Origin: Homalodisca vitripennis
Taxonomy: Eukaryota; Arthropoda; Insecta; Hemiptera; Cicadellidae
NCBI RefSeq assembly: GCF_021130785.1
Contig: NC_060214.1
Coordinates: forward strand, 4,181,001 to 4,245,000
DNA: 64,000 nt
Direction: 5' to 3'
The notes beneath the pieces were generated by a model. That model saw nothing but the letters and a program-made list of their open reading frames with translations. It ran no database searches and was not told the DNA's origin. Below are positions 12,133 to 23,013 of the stretch, one piece after another; position 1 is the stretch's first letter, and each line of letters starts with the position of its first letter. A program made the translations under genes and the position numbers.

Positions 12133-12310
12133 AAATATCTTAAATTACCAAAATTTAAAATCTGGATCCAAAGATAGTGTGAATTAGTGTGAATGAGTGA
12201 AATGTAAGTCTGACTGTGTAGAGTATTTGCTGTTTGAATATATGACGACTGCTATACAATGTTATATATTGTCTAAAAGCAATAAAGAAATTATTTGCTT
12301 GATCTTTTGA
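9253..12310 (+). mobile_element. CR1/jockey-type LINE, 5'-truncated
   Basis: A non-LTR retrotransposon copy: endonuclease (from about 9295), reverse transcriptase (to about 11800), C-terminal region (to 12132) and 3' untranslated region ending around GCAATAAAGAAATTATTTGC (12279-12300). ORF1 and any promoter are missing, as expected for incomplete target-primed reverse transcription. I could not find a clear target-site duplication. It lies downstream of, and outside, the MMP 3' end. Confidence 0.85.
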
Positions 12311-12859
12311 TTCTGCATTAAATTTGAAAAGTTATACTTTAAAAATTTTATAAGAATGTTGGAGTGTTGGAGGTCTCAATGTACTCCAAAAAACCTAATT
12401 GGTGTTCTTTATAAAAAAAAACAAAAACAGTGGTAATATATAAATGAATGCGCAGAAGAACTTTTATATGAATGCTTTCATATAAGGTACCATCTGAAAA
12501 CTGCATCTAATGACTAACAAATAAATGTAATAAAATACAACTAGTCTAAAACATATTTCATACATTAACTTAAATGAAGAATATAGCAAAATTGCGCTGC
12601 CATGTAGAGAAATGTTGGTAACTTCAATTTGATTGCTATTTAAATACAATATTACAAAGTGATATTTTAAAAATAAATTTGAGATAAAATCATACAGGAG
12701 TCGGAAAAGCGATGTTACCTAATAATGATAATTTAAAATGTGAAGTGAAGCAAACAGACTACTACTACTTTTACTATGTGTTATTAAATAATAATAAGAA
12801 CCTTTTTCTTCATTGACAGCATGTCCTTCGAACTTATTAATTAAGGTTCAGAGAGAAGT
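12311..12859. other. Stretch without gene
   Basis: A+T-rich, no supported feature. It may hold degraded parts of the LINE whose RNase H relic follows. Confidence 0.4.
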
Positions 12860-13050
12860 GAACCTTATCTACCAATGGAGCTTGAATGGTTTACTGATGG
12901 CTCTAAAACAGAAAGTGACACAGGGGCTGGAGTTGTAGTAGTCCCTAGGGTCCTTACCCCACAGTTTTTCAGGCAGACAAGTAATAAGAACAAGACTATC
13001 AGTATTTTATCAGGTCAATGTTACTATTTGTTGGGTTCCTCTTCATGAGG
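12860..13050 (+). pseudogene. LINE RNase H domain relic
   Basis: From 12881 the frame reads LEWFTDGSKTESDTGAGVVV, the first catalytic block of the RNase H domain found at the end of ORF2 in jockey/I/R1-type LINEs of insects (FTDGSK... GAGV). The remaining motifs are lost and the frame closes near 13045. Short, decayed piece. Confidence 0.7.
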
Positions 13051-13259
13051 CTGACCCCTTGCGTAACCTGTGTTTAAAATGACAGGGCCTCGATCATTCT
13101 GTGGAATTCCAAGGTGAAAATCCTCTAGGGTTCACTGAATATGTGAGAAGATGGAGTCTAAGGATGAGCAGGTTGGTTTTACAGTCACCTTCCCTCAGGT
13201 AGCATTTGATCTTCTCTCCTTAAGTTGATTGCTCTCTGTTCAAGTTATTGGGTCTGATT

Positions 13260-13530
13260 CAAGGACGTAGCCAGCGAGGGAGTCCAAGGGGTCCGGATTC
13301 CTCCCAGTTTTTTCAATCACTTTTTTAGTAAACGTTTATTATTACTAAAATAATTCAGTATTATTGACATGCACTGGTGAAAGATCGTTCTCAACATTGA
13401 AACGGGTCAAGAACTTTTTAAGGAACCAAATGGTAATTAACGGTTGACTGCAATTTTCGTACTTTCTGTCCATTACGGGAAAATATAAATCGTGTCGACC
13501 CCCCAAAATTTGTTCATGGCTACATTCTTG
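13260..13530 (+). mobile_element. hAT-type fragment with transposase C-terminus
   Basis: Between 13380 and 13440 the frame reads TGERSFSTLKRVKNFLRNQM, the hAT dimerisation-domain signature (xxxERSFSxLKRxKxxLR). The ends CAAGGACGTAGCCA (13260) and the reverse complement CAAGAATGTAGCCA (13517-13530) match at 12 of 14 positions, so the piece is a small non-autonomous element with imperfect terminal repeats. Flanking 8-mers (GTCTGATT / CCCTCGGT) do not match, so no duplication is supported. Confidence 0.65.
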
Positions 13531-13607
13531 CCCTCGGTTTCACCTGTGCATACATGCGATATCATCCCACACTAGGTTACTTATGAGATTTGTACGGAAA
13601 TGTACTA

Positions 13608-13613
13608 TTTATT
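13608..13613 (-). promoter_or_regulatory. Poly(A) signal of the MMP gene
   Basis: On the minus strand AATAAA occurs 169 bp after the MMP stop codon, in ACAATAAATAG context. This is the first canonical hexamer downstream, which fits a short 3' UTR. Inferred from position. Confidence 0.55.
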
Positions 13614-13781
13614 GTTTCTAACACATGAATTTATCAACATGCAATGAATAAAATGAAGGAAAATAAGTATTTAATGTCATTGTAGAAAATAACTTTCTTT
13701 TAATATAACATAAAATGAATATATACATATATACGTATCACAGCAATGTTAATTTTAACCTATCAAAGCTACTGTACCAAA

Positions 13782-13894
13782 TCAATGGCAGCCTAACCAA
13801 TACTCTGCAGCTTGTTGAGGATAGAACGGTTCAGTTTTCAGCCAAGTGTTGTTGAAAGCCCAGTACAAATTGTTTTTGAAGAAATATGTAGTAC
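13782..13894 (-). CDS. Matrix metalloproteinase, last exon (hemopexin blade 4, stop)
   Basis: Secreted or membrane-linked zinc endopeptidases that cut extracellular matrix; the C-terminal hemopexin propeller mediates substrate and partner binding. The exon follows a TTTCAG acceptor and starts GT ACT ACA TAT TTC. Joined to the last base of the exon at 25196 it reads SDG-TTYFFKNNLYWAFNN, TWLKTEPFYPQQ, then AAEYWLGCH and a stop at 13784. The YWLGC end, with the Cys that closes the propeller by a disulfide, is the normal MMP terminus. Phase and sequence both fit. The intron to the previous exon is 11.3 kb and full of transposons. Which MMP (1 or 2 type) cannot be told from this part; no GPI-signal tail follows. 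Confidence 0.85.
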
Positions 13895-15184
13895 CTGAAA
13901 CAATCAATAAACAAGTTTAAGTATATTTTAATGTAATAATTAGATACATTACCTTTATTGAGTAAGCCAAACAACAAATTTATTATCGTTTTCCTTGACT
14001 TCTAACTAAGAATCAGAATATAAGTTATATTAAGTCAATTCTACAAATCTGCAATTTTGTATCGAAAAGGTCCTTAGTTTTAGAGACAAATTCAGCATTG
14101 GAAGTTTAGATGAAAAACAGGCTCAGGCCTCCCTAGACACAACATTTTTGGGAAGGGGATGTTTCCCGAGCAATACAAAGAGAAAGAGAGGAATGTTCTT
14201 AAATTGAATACAACAAATTCTGTGTGCCTTTTCACAGAAAGTTTAAGAAGTAATTAATCTTGTAAAAACTATCTGATAATATTTTACGTCCTGTTTTTGA
14301 GTCATAAAGCATTAAAATGTCAAAACCTCCTTGGTTATGTTTAAGGAACAAGTAGTTATAGGTATTCTTGAAAAACGTCCTGACATTACTGCAAGACAGC
14401 CACAACAAATAAAACATACCATCATTAATAATTTAGTCAGACAATTAAACAAGATTCACAAGACATGCAAATATCTCTGAGAGCAGCGAACACTCTGTTA
14501 ACACAATAAGTGGTGGCTGGTGTCACAATGTGCATAGAGAACATAGATTTTATTTTTAATTAGGCTTCCATATAATAATTATAACACCCTAATTAAACAA
14601 TAGTTCTACCCACTTGTCAAGGATCTAAACATGTAACATACTGCTCACATCAGCCATAATCTACATTGCAAAATCCACTTCAATCACTTTGTTACTTGAG
14701 AATTATTTTCTTATCTTTTGTTTATAACGTTTCCTCAAGAAAGAATAAAATAAAATAATCTTCTTTTCAGTGACAAAAAAGAGTAAAACCTTTCTAAAAA
14801 ATATTTAATATTCAAACAGTTATAAATCAAATGAAAACCTTTTTAAAAACTAAAAATGCAATTCTTTAAAATTCCAATCTGAAAGTGAGACAAAACAAAA
14901 TTCTTGTAACAATGAATAATACTTTTAGTTAAAACATCATTTATTTTCAATTAACTCAAGAATTGTCTACAACACGTGTTCTGCAATGGATCTGCTCAAG
15001 TTTGAGTCTTGAATATTCCAACGTTTAAGTATTAATTTGTTTTTTTTTTTTTTAAATATAGACAATAGTAAATTCTTTACTAACAATATCTTTGAGATAT
15101 GTTACACAGTCATGAAAAAATGAAGAAAAAGGATTGGGAAGTGATAGAGAAATTTATGAATTGGATGGGATCATATTTCAGTTT
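13895..15184. other. MMP last intron, 3' part
   Basis: Intronic A+T-rich sequence. It includes one member of a ~48-bp direct repeat pair (14553-14600; the other is 16866-16911). No gene or other element recognised. Confidence 0.5.
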
Positions 15185-16911
15185 AAAGTTGATCATTCTA
15201 TGTGAATAACTCGTTCAGCGTGTAGAAAGCCCTCTCTTCCAGCTAGCATCGAAGATTCCTCTTCATGGCAGCGGTGTTGTCCTTTTACAGCCTGTCTGGC
15301 AGCTTATTGAACAGCTTCACTGCAGCATATGATGGTTTCTTCTCAATTAGTGCTGTTCTGTGGACTGGTAGGGTGTAGTCCCCTGCTCTTCTGGTGTTAT
15401 GGTTACGGTGGTGTCTTTGTTTTGGAGGGTCATTGGTAATGCATTATAGGATAGTTTCCAGGATATAAATTGATGTCACAGTCAGGATCCTTCAGGTTTT
15501 GAAAATATCTCTGCAGCTTTCTCTTGACCCTAATCTTGCCATTACTCTTATTACATTTTTGTGCATAAGCAGGACTCAGCGTAGGTTGCCATCTGAAGAA
15601 ACACCCCAAACGGTGATTTCATAGTGAAGATAGCTTTCGAATAATGCATGATAAGCTGTCCTTGTGGCTTCATGGGTGCTGGTCACTTTAACTCTTTTTT
15701 ATGCTAACAATGCGGAGCTAAGCTTTAGGCAGAGGCTGTCTGTCAGTTTTCAAGTTTTCATCCACAATAATCGATATGTGTTTAACTCTATCTGTTGCAT
15801 GAAGACAAGGCATTTCACTCACAGATCTTTTTTTGCTACCCAGTGACATTTGTTTTGTTTTTTGCTCATAAAGGATAAGGTCATTTTTATGGTGTATTCT
15901 TGTGCTAGTTTCAGAGCTATATACAGGTGTTTATTTCTAGTTGTTCAATATTACTATTAGATATTAGTAGAACACTGTCATCAGCATACAAAACCATTTA
16001 AAAATAATCTTGCAAATGTTCTGGAAAGTCATTAACGAACAAAATAAATAAAAGTGGTCCGAGTACTGAGCCTTGTGGAACGCCTCTGCTTACTGGCAGA
16101 GGCTCAGACTGAACTGGTCTTGTAACTCCGTTTCCTTTAGTTCCACAATTTGTCTTTGATCCTTGTAGCTAGTAAACCACCTGAGTGCAAGATTGTCGAA
16201 TGCCTAAATTCTGGAGTTTAGCCAGTATAATATCCTAAGCTTTGCTAAAGTCAAAGGTATAAACTAGTAATAGTATTGCCAATTTCAATGTGGTCTATTA
16301 TGTATTCAATTAGGTGTATTATTGCTGTTGTTGTTGATTTTTCTGAAATAAATCCATGCTGTTTGTCAGTAAGAAGATTCTTTTGTATGTAATTCAAAAG
16401 TCTAGTATGTATTTTTCAATGAGTTTGGAAACTGAGGGTAATAAAGAGATCAGTTTATACAAGAAAGTAGCCAGTAAAAATTTTGGGGGGAACCAGACAA
16501 CTGATATTTTCAGGTAGGGGACAGAGAGTAAGGCTGCATTTTGGATAGTCGGTTCAGAGTTTTTATTTGTTATATCATTTAACTTAAATGTTTCTTCAGC
16601 TACATTTTAGAAGTATGTATTAAAACAGTCATTGATGTCTGTTAGGAGTTCCATTTCATGCCAGATTTCTGAATTAGTTGCTTCAGGTTTAGTCTTCACT
16701 ATTAATAATTTTCCAGATGGCTTTCGATTTATTATCAGCTTGTTAATATGAGCAGCATTGGCTTCTTGCCTAGATTGTTTCAGATTTTCTTTTTTCTGAG
16801 GTAGCCTCTTTGTCATCTGCATTTCCAGCCATAAGATATTTATCTCCTGCTTTAAGGAAATTATATTTTAATTTGGTTTCCATATAATAATCATAACTCC
16901 CTAATTAAACA
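14553..16911. repeat. Direct repeat pair (~46 bp) flanking a LINE fragment
   Basis: TTCCATATAATAATTATAAC...CCTAATTAAACA at 14553-14600 recurs with four or five changes at 16866-16911. The pair brackets the LINE fragment 15185-16870. It is too long and too diverged for a normal LINE target duplication; it may be two copies of one older small repeat. Confidence 0.6.
15185..16870 (-). pseudogene. CR1-like LINE fragment (reverse transcriptase, C-terminus)
   Basis: Read on the minus strand, pieces of ORF2 appear in shifting frames: the endonuclease-RT linker (IHKLIINRKPSGKLL-like, 16600-16820), a STTTAIIHLIEYI block (about 16330), [23 protein letters not shown] (about 16060), YADDSVLLIS (about 15970), then MHKNVIRVMARL (about 15560) and the C-terminal RAGDYTLPVHRTALIEKKPS / AVKLFNKLPD block (15300-15390). 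YADD is intact, but there are many stops and frameshifts. It sits in the MMP intron in the same orientation as the gene. Confidence 0.8.
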
Positions 16912-17196
16912 TATACAAACATTATGTCTAATAATATTGAAGTTTAATACTTAATTAAATATTCAAGTATATATATCATAAAACACTTTCCTTCTCTGAA
17001 AATTCAAACTTCTAAAATAAAGTATCCCGATAAAATTATTTTACATGTTAAGTTCCTGTATTACTTAATACTTCACTTGATTTTTAATATTTCTTTAATC
17101 TATTTAAAAATTGTCCAACTACTCTCAAGTTTTGTTCAAATCCACAAAATACTTAATATATTGGTATAAAGAGTATAAAACACTACAAATGAGTGC

Positions 17197-17259
17197 ACTG
17201 AAGCTGAATCCCGATGCTGGGTTTTTATACTAAGCCCCTCCGACAGTCCTATTACGTCA
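17197..17259 (-). promoter_or_regulatory. Candidate TATA/Inr core promoter with CRE-like site
   Basis: On the minus strand TATAAAAA (17229-17222) lies exactly 30 bp upstream of the A of an arthropod initiator TCAGT (17201-17197). TGACGTAA, a CRE/ATF-type site, lies 23 bp upstream of the TATA box (17259-17252). The spacing is that of a strong TATA-Inr promoter, but no coding start follows within about 250 bp (the first ATG is followed at once by a stop), so its gene is unknown; it may be a remnant or belong to a mobile element. Confidence 0.35.
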
Positions 17260-17886
17260 TTTCACATGAGTCTGATTGGTTCCCAGTTAAGCAATCTCAA
17301 CTCAGATAATATTTTTAAGACTCTTAAGCTTTTGTATGGATTGTAGGTGGTAGGTGGTTGGATGAAATACACCAACCTGACAGTGTGTACTCTCAGCAAA
17401 ACCACACACTCACTATACAGATCACCAGAAAATGGTGCTTAGACAAAAAAAAAAAAAAAAAAAAAACATAATTTGATCCCTTGCCAATCTCGAGACTCTG
17501 AGAAAGGTGCAGATAAGAGTATAACAATCTGGGCATACTAAAATCAGCGACGTAACTAGGTTATTCAGCACCCGGGGCAAACACCTATTTTGGCGCCCCT
17601 CCCCCCCACCAATTGAACTGAAACTAATTCCTTATAACTCCTCTTAAAAAGTGTGGTGTGTCCATCGGTACCGGGTACGCTACATTAATACTATCTTGAA
17701 TCTTGATCTTAAAATACTCAACCTCAAGTTCAAAGTATATAGGCCTAAATATATTTGGTAAATAATAGAATACGTATTTTCAAAACAAATAGTTTAATTT
17801 CAAAACAACAACACCATTTATACTAAAACACTTATGATAGTAAATTATGTAAAATATTGATTTAAACATTTAATTGTTCTTAGAAT

Positions 17887-20800
17887 TTAACTTTTTCGGG
17901 CTTTTCTTGCAGCAAATGTACTGACAATCTCACTGAAGCATAGTTTTGAGGCTACCTGGTGCTCAATGGAAATAATCCCTAGGTTTGTCAGCCTCTGTTG
18001 CCCTGTCAAATTCCGTAAATAATTTTTTATTATTTTAAGTTTACTAAAACTTCTTTCATTCGAAGCCACTGAAACCGGAATTGTCAAGAAGATCCGTAAG
18101 GCAGTCCATTATGTTTGGATATACATCCTCCATTTTGTTCACACACAAAAATTTCAGAAGATCAATCGAATTGGCTGTTTGGATATTTGGTACTAAATCC
18201 AAACCATGGTATTTGAAACTTTCCACTTCAGTTGCCAATTCGTCTTTGTCCCAAGTCTTCTTTATATTTGGAGGCTAATTCAATTGCTTTAGCCTTTAGG
18301 TCATCCCCACTCATTGTTCCAAAGCTAGCTCCGTTGAGAAAACCAAACAAATGATTTATGTTTTGAATAGAGTTGAATCTTTCTCTGAGTTCACAAAGAA
18401 TGCGATCGACGATTTCTAATAGCTGCTGTTGAAATTTCTTCTCTTCTGAGAATTCAGGTGCTTCATCTTCGGCATTCTCATCCAAACATGCGCTTTTTTC
18501 TTCTCTTTTCGAACTACTTTGAAATGAGGATCAAGGCCAAGATTTGTTGCCATTTCTTTGGCTTCTTTCATTGCAGCGTTTGAATAGTTTGCCCTTTCCG
18601 AGTCTAGTTCAGAGATCAATCGACTGATGTGTTTGGCCGATCTATGTATGGTGATATTCTCCACTTGTAGGAGCTTGTTCACAATGTCAATGCGGGTCAA
18701 TTGCTTGTACCAAAAAACAGGAGAGAACTATAAACTCAAACTGCTTGACATTTTTTCAAAAGATTAGCTGCTTCAGTTTTTGTTTCATCTGAGGTAGTTA
18801 GGCTGGTTCTGAGGTCATTTAAAGCATTTATAATTTTACCTAGAATGCTTGTATATAAAACTTGTACAGCTTCCCTCTTAGTCGACCATCTGGTGTTACT
18901 TTGTAGTTTTAGAGATAGAGGGACATGTTTTAATAAAACCTCCCATCTATTGGTCGAGGAAGCAAAAAAAATTGTACAAGCAGTTAAGAGTTCCAAAGTA
19001 TGACTGTACCTCCCCTGACATACTAGCAGCATTTGCACCTACTAAATTTAAGGAATGAGCCGCGCAAGGCACAAAATAAGCCAGGTTGTTTTCGGCAAGA
19101 ATCCTAGATTGGACGCCTTTGTATTTGCCAGCCATATTCGAACCATTGTCATAGCACTGCCCCGGCAGTTCTTCAAAATCTAAGCCATCTTTTTTTATTT
19201 TCTCTGAAATTTCTTGCGAAAGACCCAATCCAGTTTTTTCACCAACTTTTACAAAATCAATAAAACTCTCCACTACCTCCGGACCCTGTTCGGTGATTTT
19301 CACATAACGAAGGACTTGAGACATTTGCTCCAAATGACTTACGTCGGGAGTACAGTCAAACATAATTGAAAAGTATTTTGAAGCCTTGATGTCACAAAAT
19401 ATGTTTTTCCTCTGACTTTTCCTGCAATAATGTCTAAAAAATTCATTCTGGATGAGCGGCGAAAAGTAACTGACTTGGCCTTTTTTATGGCGAAGAATGT
19501 GCTCTTTCAGAGGTGCATGGTAATGAGATACTAGTTCAATAGTGTTCAAAAACCTACCGCATCTAGGGTCACTGAAATCCAGGTTTTCATTGGAGCCTCG
19601 TAATGGGCTGCCATCTTTTGCTAGGTGTAAGATTACATCAATGATAGCATACAAAACACCCTTCCAGTGTGCCTCTTCAAGTGCAATCATGTCTTTGTAG
19701 TTCTTTGTCAATGCCAGAACGTTTACTTAAACTAGATTCTAAATTTTTCCAAGCACAAAAGCACTGTTTGTGATTTAAGGAGTTCTCATGCTCAGGAATC
19801 CGTTCACTCAATTTCTTCCACTGAGTGAACCCTTCATCTTTGGCTAAAGCAGAAATCTTATGTGGATGTTGATGTTCAGTGTGCGAAAAAAAGTTTGCAT
19901 GGGATACAATACAAGGAATTGTTTTGATTTGCTATAGACTAGCCATGTTCGATGTACTTTTAAGCCATTAGGCATAATTTTTGTAAACCACTCTTTAGTC
20001 AACTGTCTCCCATCTCTTAAAGTATTGTTAAGATCAGGTTTTCTCTTTTCCCTTCATTCAATAATCTCGATACGAGAAAACATCTGTCTGCATCCGAAAT
20101 GGTATTAGGCCACTTCCCCGGATCTTTTAGATCAATAGATTTAGTAGACTCACCATGGGTTGGATCAGTTGTCAAACTCGTAGACGTACCATTATTATAC
20201 TTTTGCTCCGGTTGAAACATCTCGATCTCTTCACCCTCGACGTCATCCTGGGTGACCGTTGGTACAACTGGAAGTTCTCCAGCTGAAGATTTTCCGTACC
20301 AAGATTAGCATTAGTTGAAAACACGTCTTGGACTGCATCAGCTGTTGACCCTCCATCTTCAAAAGTCGTACTTGTACTACAGCTGATTTCATCTGAAAAA
20401 ATAAAAAATTCGAGTTACCTTCATTCGATAAAATAATATTATTGGTATATTTGTCAATTTGTTGGTAGAACTTAGCTGTTTAAATTGTGCCGTATTTATC
20501 TAAAAGCATAGTTTAACGCTAAATTAAACAATACTGCCGACAAAGCATCTCCTACTATACTATTTTTTTTAAATAAATTATGACGTTCTTAGTTCTTGGT
20601 TAAAGCGAAAATGTCGTCTTCAAGTGTGACGATGACTAGATTTGCTGCTTGTTAGCGTTTCTAAGAAATAGCTTAAGAAGAAGAAAGCTTAAACCCTGTG
20701 TTCAATTATATATTTTTTAAACACAGATTCATATCAATAGTACGCTGCTACAGTTACAGAAAAGTTAACCCTAGAACTGTTAATCGACATAATTATGTCG

Positions 20801-22398
20801 GTTAATGCCGCTTTTGTGGTGTTAACCATCAAAATTTTTGTCGATCCAAACATTCCCTCGTATAATTACTTTTTTATAATATACTCCGGTAACGTATATA
20901 TATAATTCATGCACCATTGGATTCGGGAAGAAAAATGCTAAGGAACAGATGAGTTTTATTCCTCTTTGTATTATGGTTATGACGTAGCAAGCTTGTTATT
21001 TGAACGTAAAAGAAAACGCGACGCCGTTTTGTTGTGACCGCCATATTGCCGCTGCCGTTCTGTATCACTTTCGTGCCGAGCTGTGGATATTTCTAAGTTT
21101 TAATAGTTTTACGCGTGTTTTAGTGTCGTATTTAATGTGTAGTGTGTTGTTTGATGTCGTAGTAGTGTAAACATATATATTTTAGAATAAATCAATTTCT
21201 ATTTATTGAAATATGTTTGAGAAATTACCGGCTTTGTGTAGGCTAATGGCAAAAATGACTTGGCTAAAATTCATTTCACATAGTTTGTTATTGTTTTTCA
21301 CTTACTAAACGTTATTTATAGCACTCTTTTAGCTTTGAAGTAACTATTTATTTTTGGTAAATAGATAGTTTTCACAATAAAATATATATTTCCTGTAATT
21401 TCTTTGGTTATATATATAATAACTGTTTGGGTTTATTCAATATTTTTTCAATATCTTTAGTTATATTTATAGTTTTCTAACTACATAATATTTCCTATTA
21501 CTTATAAAACCATAAATTTATAAATTTTGATATGATACAAGCTTTAGAAACTATTTTATATTTTGCTGAATGAAAATTTTTTCGCAAAGTTTTTGAATAA
21601 TGGCAAAATTTAACTTTTTTTACTTTTCAAAAAATAATTTATGGTAATTATTTCATTACTACTGTATATTCTATTTTATTCTAAGTAATAAAATATGCAA
21701 AATAACATGTATTTATAGATAAATGTATTAGCAAAACTTGTTTTTAACCAAAGTCTTACGTGTACACCCGATTTTCAGAATTTATACGCATCGCTGCTTT
21801 TTGTTCTATAGCTTTATGATGCTTTCATAAATGTGTATAATGTTTATGTTTTTCTGAAACTAGATAAAATTTGACACAGAATGGCTATCTCACTTATAAA
21901 TATTTCTCACTATAACTTCATTTGCTAGGTATGGTCCCCCCCAAATTTAAGAAATATTTTTCGTAAATTTTATATTTGATTAAAAAAAGTGTTTATTAGA
22001 AAAATTTTTGATGGTTAATTTTACAATATAGTGCAATTCTACGTTTAATTCTGAACACAAAAATATATACTCTTATTTATATTGCTTTTATTTTATATTT
22101 TTAATAATTTTTTTTAAAAACACCTTGCGCGAAGCTCCAAAACAGCCCGACACTACAGGATGAAATGACCGCCAGTTTCTAGGGTTAATTATGATATATT
22201 TTTAAGGTTTCAATAAGTTAATCATTAATCTGTATTAGTTAATAAATACAAAGTAACAAAGTACTGTATATCTATCTTACCTACCTTTACTGTTTGTTTC
22301 ATTTAGCCATGATGATAGAAGAGACGAGGATTGATGTGCTTCTTTTTTTCTCTCTTTAGCTCTTTGCGATTTTCCGCACCAGACAGTTTTTTCGACAT
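17887..22398 (-). pseudogene. hAT transposase (ZMYM/TTF-finger type), two exons, frameshifted
   Basis: Exon 1 (22398 to about 22285) starts MSKKLSGAENRKELKREKKK, a basic start typical of the family, and after a one-base shift reads SSLLSSWLNETNS up to GTAGGT. Exon 2 begins at 20392 after a TTTTTTCAG acceptor and joins in phase. Then: KSIDLKDPGKWPNTISDADR and a TTF-type WLVYS block (20000-20220); FSIMFDCTPDVSHLEQMS with the first catalytic Asp; GQCYDNGSNMAGKYKG; CAAHSLNLVG; NTRWSTKREAVQVL; and the dimerisation block ASNERSFSKLKIIKNYLRN near the stop at 17887. Frameshifts lie near 20290, 20045, 19720, 18950, 18480 and 18240, so no active protein is made. The domain set is complete, so the copy was autonomous when it inserted. 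Confidence 0.9.
20770..22184. mobile_element. piggyBac-like non-autonomous element nested in the hAT
   Basis: TTAA flanks both sides (20766-20769, 22185-22188). Ends: CCCTAGAACTGTTAATCG on the left; CCCTAGAAACTGGCGGTC as the reverse complement of the right end, so the first eight bases are identical. 1415 bp, no open frame, A+T-rich inside. It sits within the intron of the hAT transposase gene, hence younger than the hAT insertion. Confidence 0.85.
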
Positions 22399-23013
22399 GA
22401 CTAATATTCACAAACACGAAATAATATTGCTAGTAAACTCAAAGAAACAGCTCCGCAACCACTTTACGTGAACCGAACCACTGATGATGTATATAATGAA
22501 GTAGAAGTATGAAACTATTGTCAACAATAGTAGTGCACAACTGCACAACATACGCAGTTAGTCTGTTAGTCAATGGTCAGGCCCAGCGAGCATCGATGTG
22601 TTGTGTTTTGTGGCAATGTGGCATGTGTGGTGCGGTGAGAGGGATGGGGGAGCTGCGGGTGGGAGCCGGGAGGGGAAGGAAGTGTCTGACGCCGCGCCGT
22701 CCTAGTGAGTCATTCCACAGATAACACAGTGTGCCCATACTCGTTCTGTACAAGTTCATGCAGACCGTAAACATGATTCGTAAATAGTCAGATAGCATTC
22801 ATCATTTCACTTTGCATTTTCTTAGACTTAAATCAAATAAAAATAATAAATATAATGATTTTCTTTTGCAACACACCCTCGCATTAAAAAATATTTTCAA
22901 CAATTTTTATTAGAAAAAATCTGTGGCCGTGTTGGCGCGCCCCCCAACAACTTGCGCCCGGGCACATGCCCCGCGTGCCCCCCCCTAGTTACGTCGCTGA
23001 CTAAAATAACCGT

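Larger units (their letters stand above)
17545..22999 (-). mobile_element. Full-length hAT transposon with 8-bp duplication
   Basis: Both ends carry the inverted repeat CAGCGACGTAACTAGG (17545-17560 and 22984-22999, 16 of 16). The 8-bp duplication ACTAAAAT stands directly outside (17537-17544 and 23000-23007), perfect and typical of hAT. Length 5455 bp, of which 1415 bp is a later piggyBac insertion. C- or G-rich stretches lie just inside both ends. The element encodes a ZMYM-type/TTF-finger hAT transposase on the minus strand. It is inserted at the edge of the 165-bp tandem array in the MMP intron. Confidence 0.95.
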
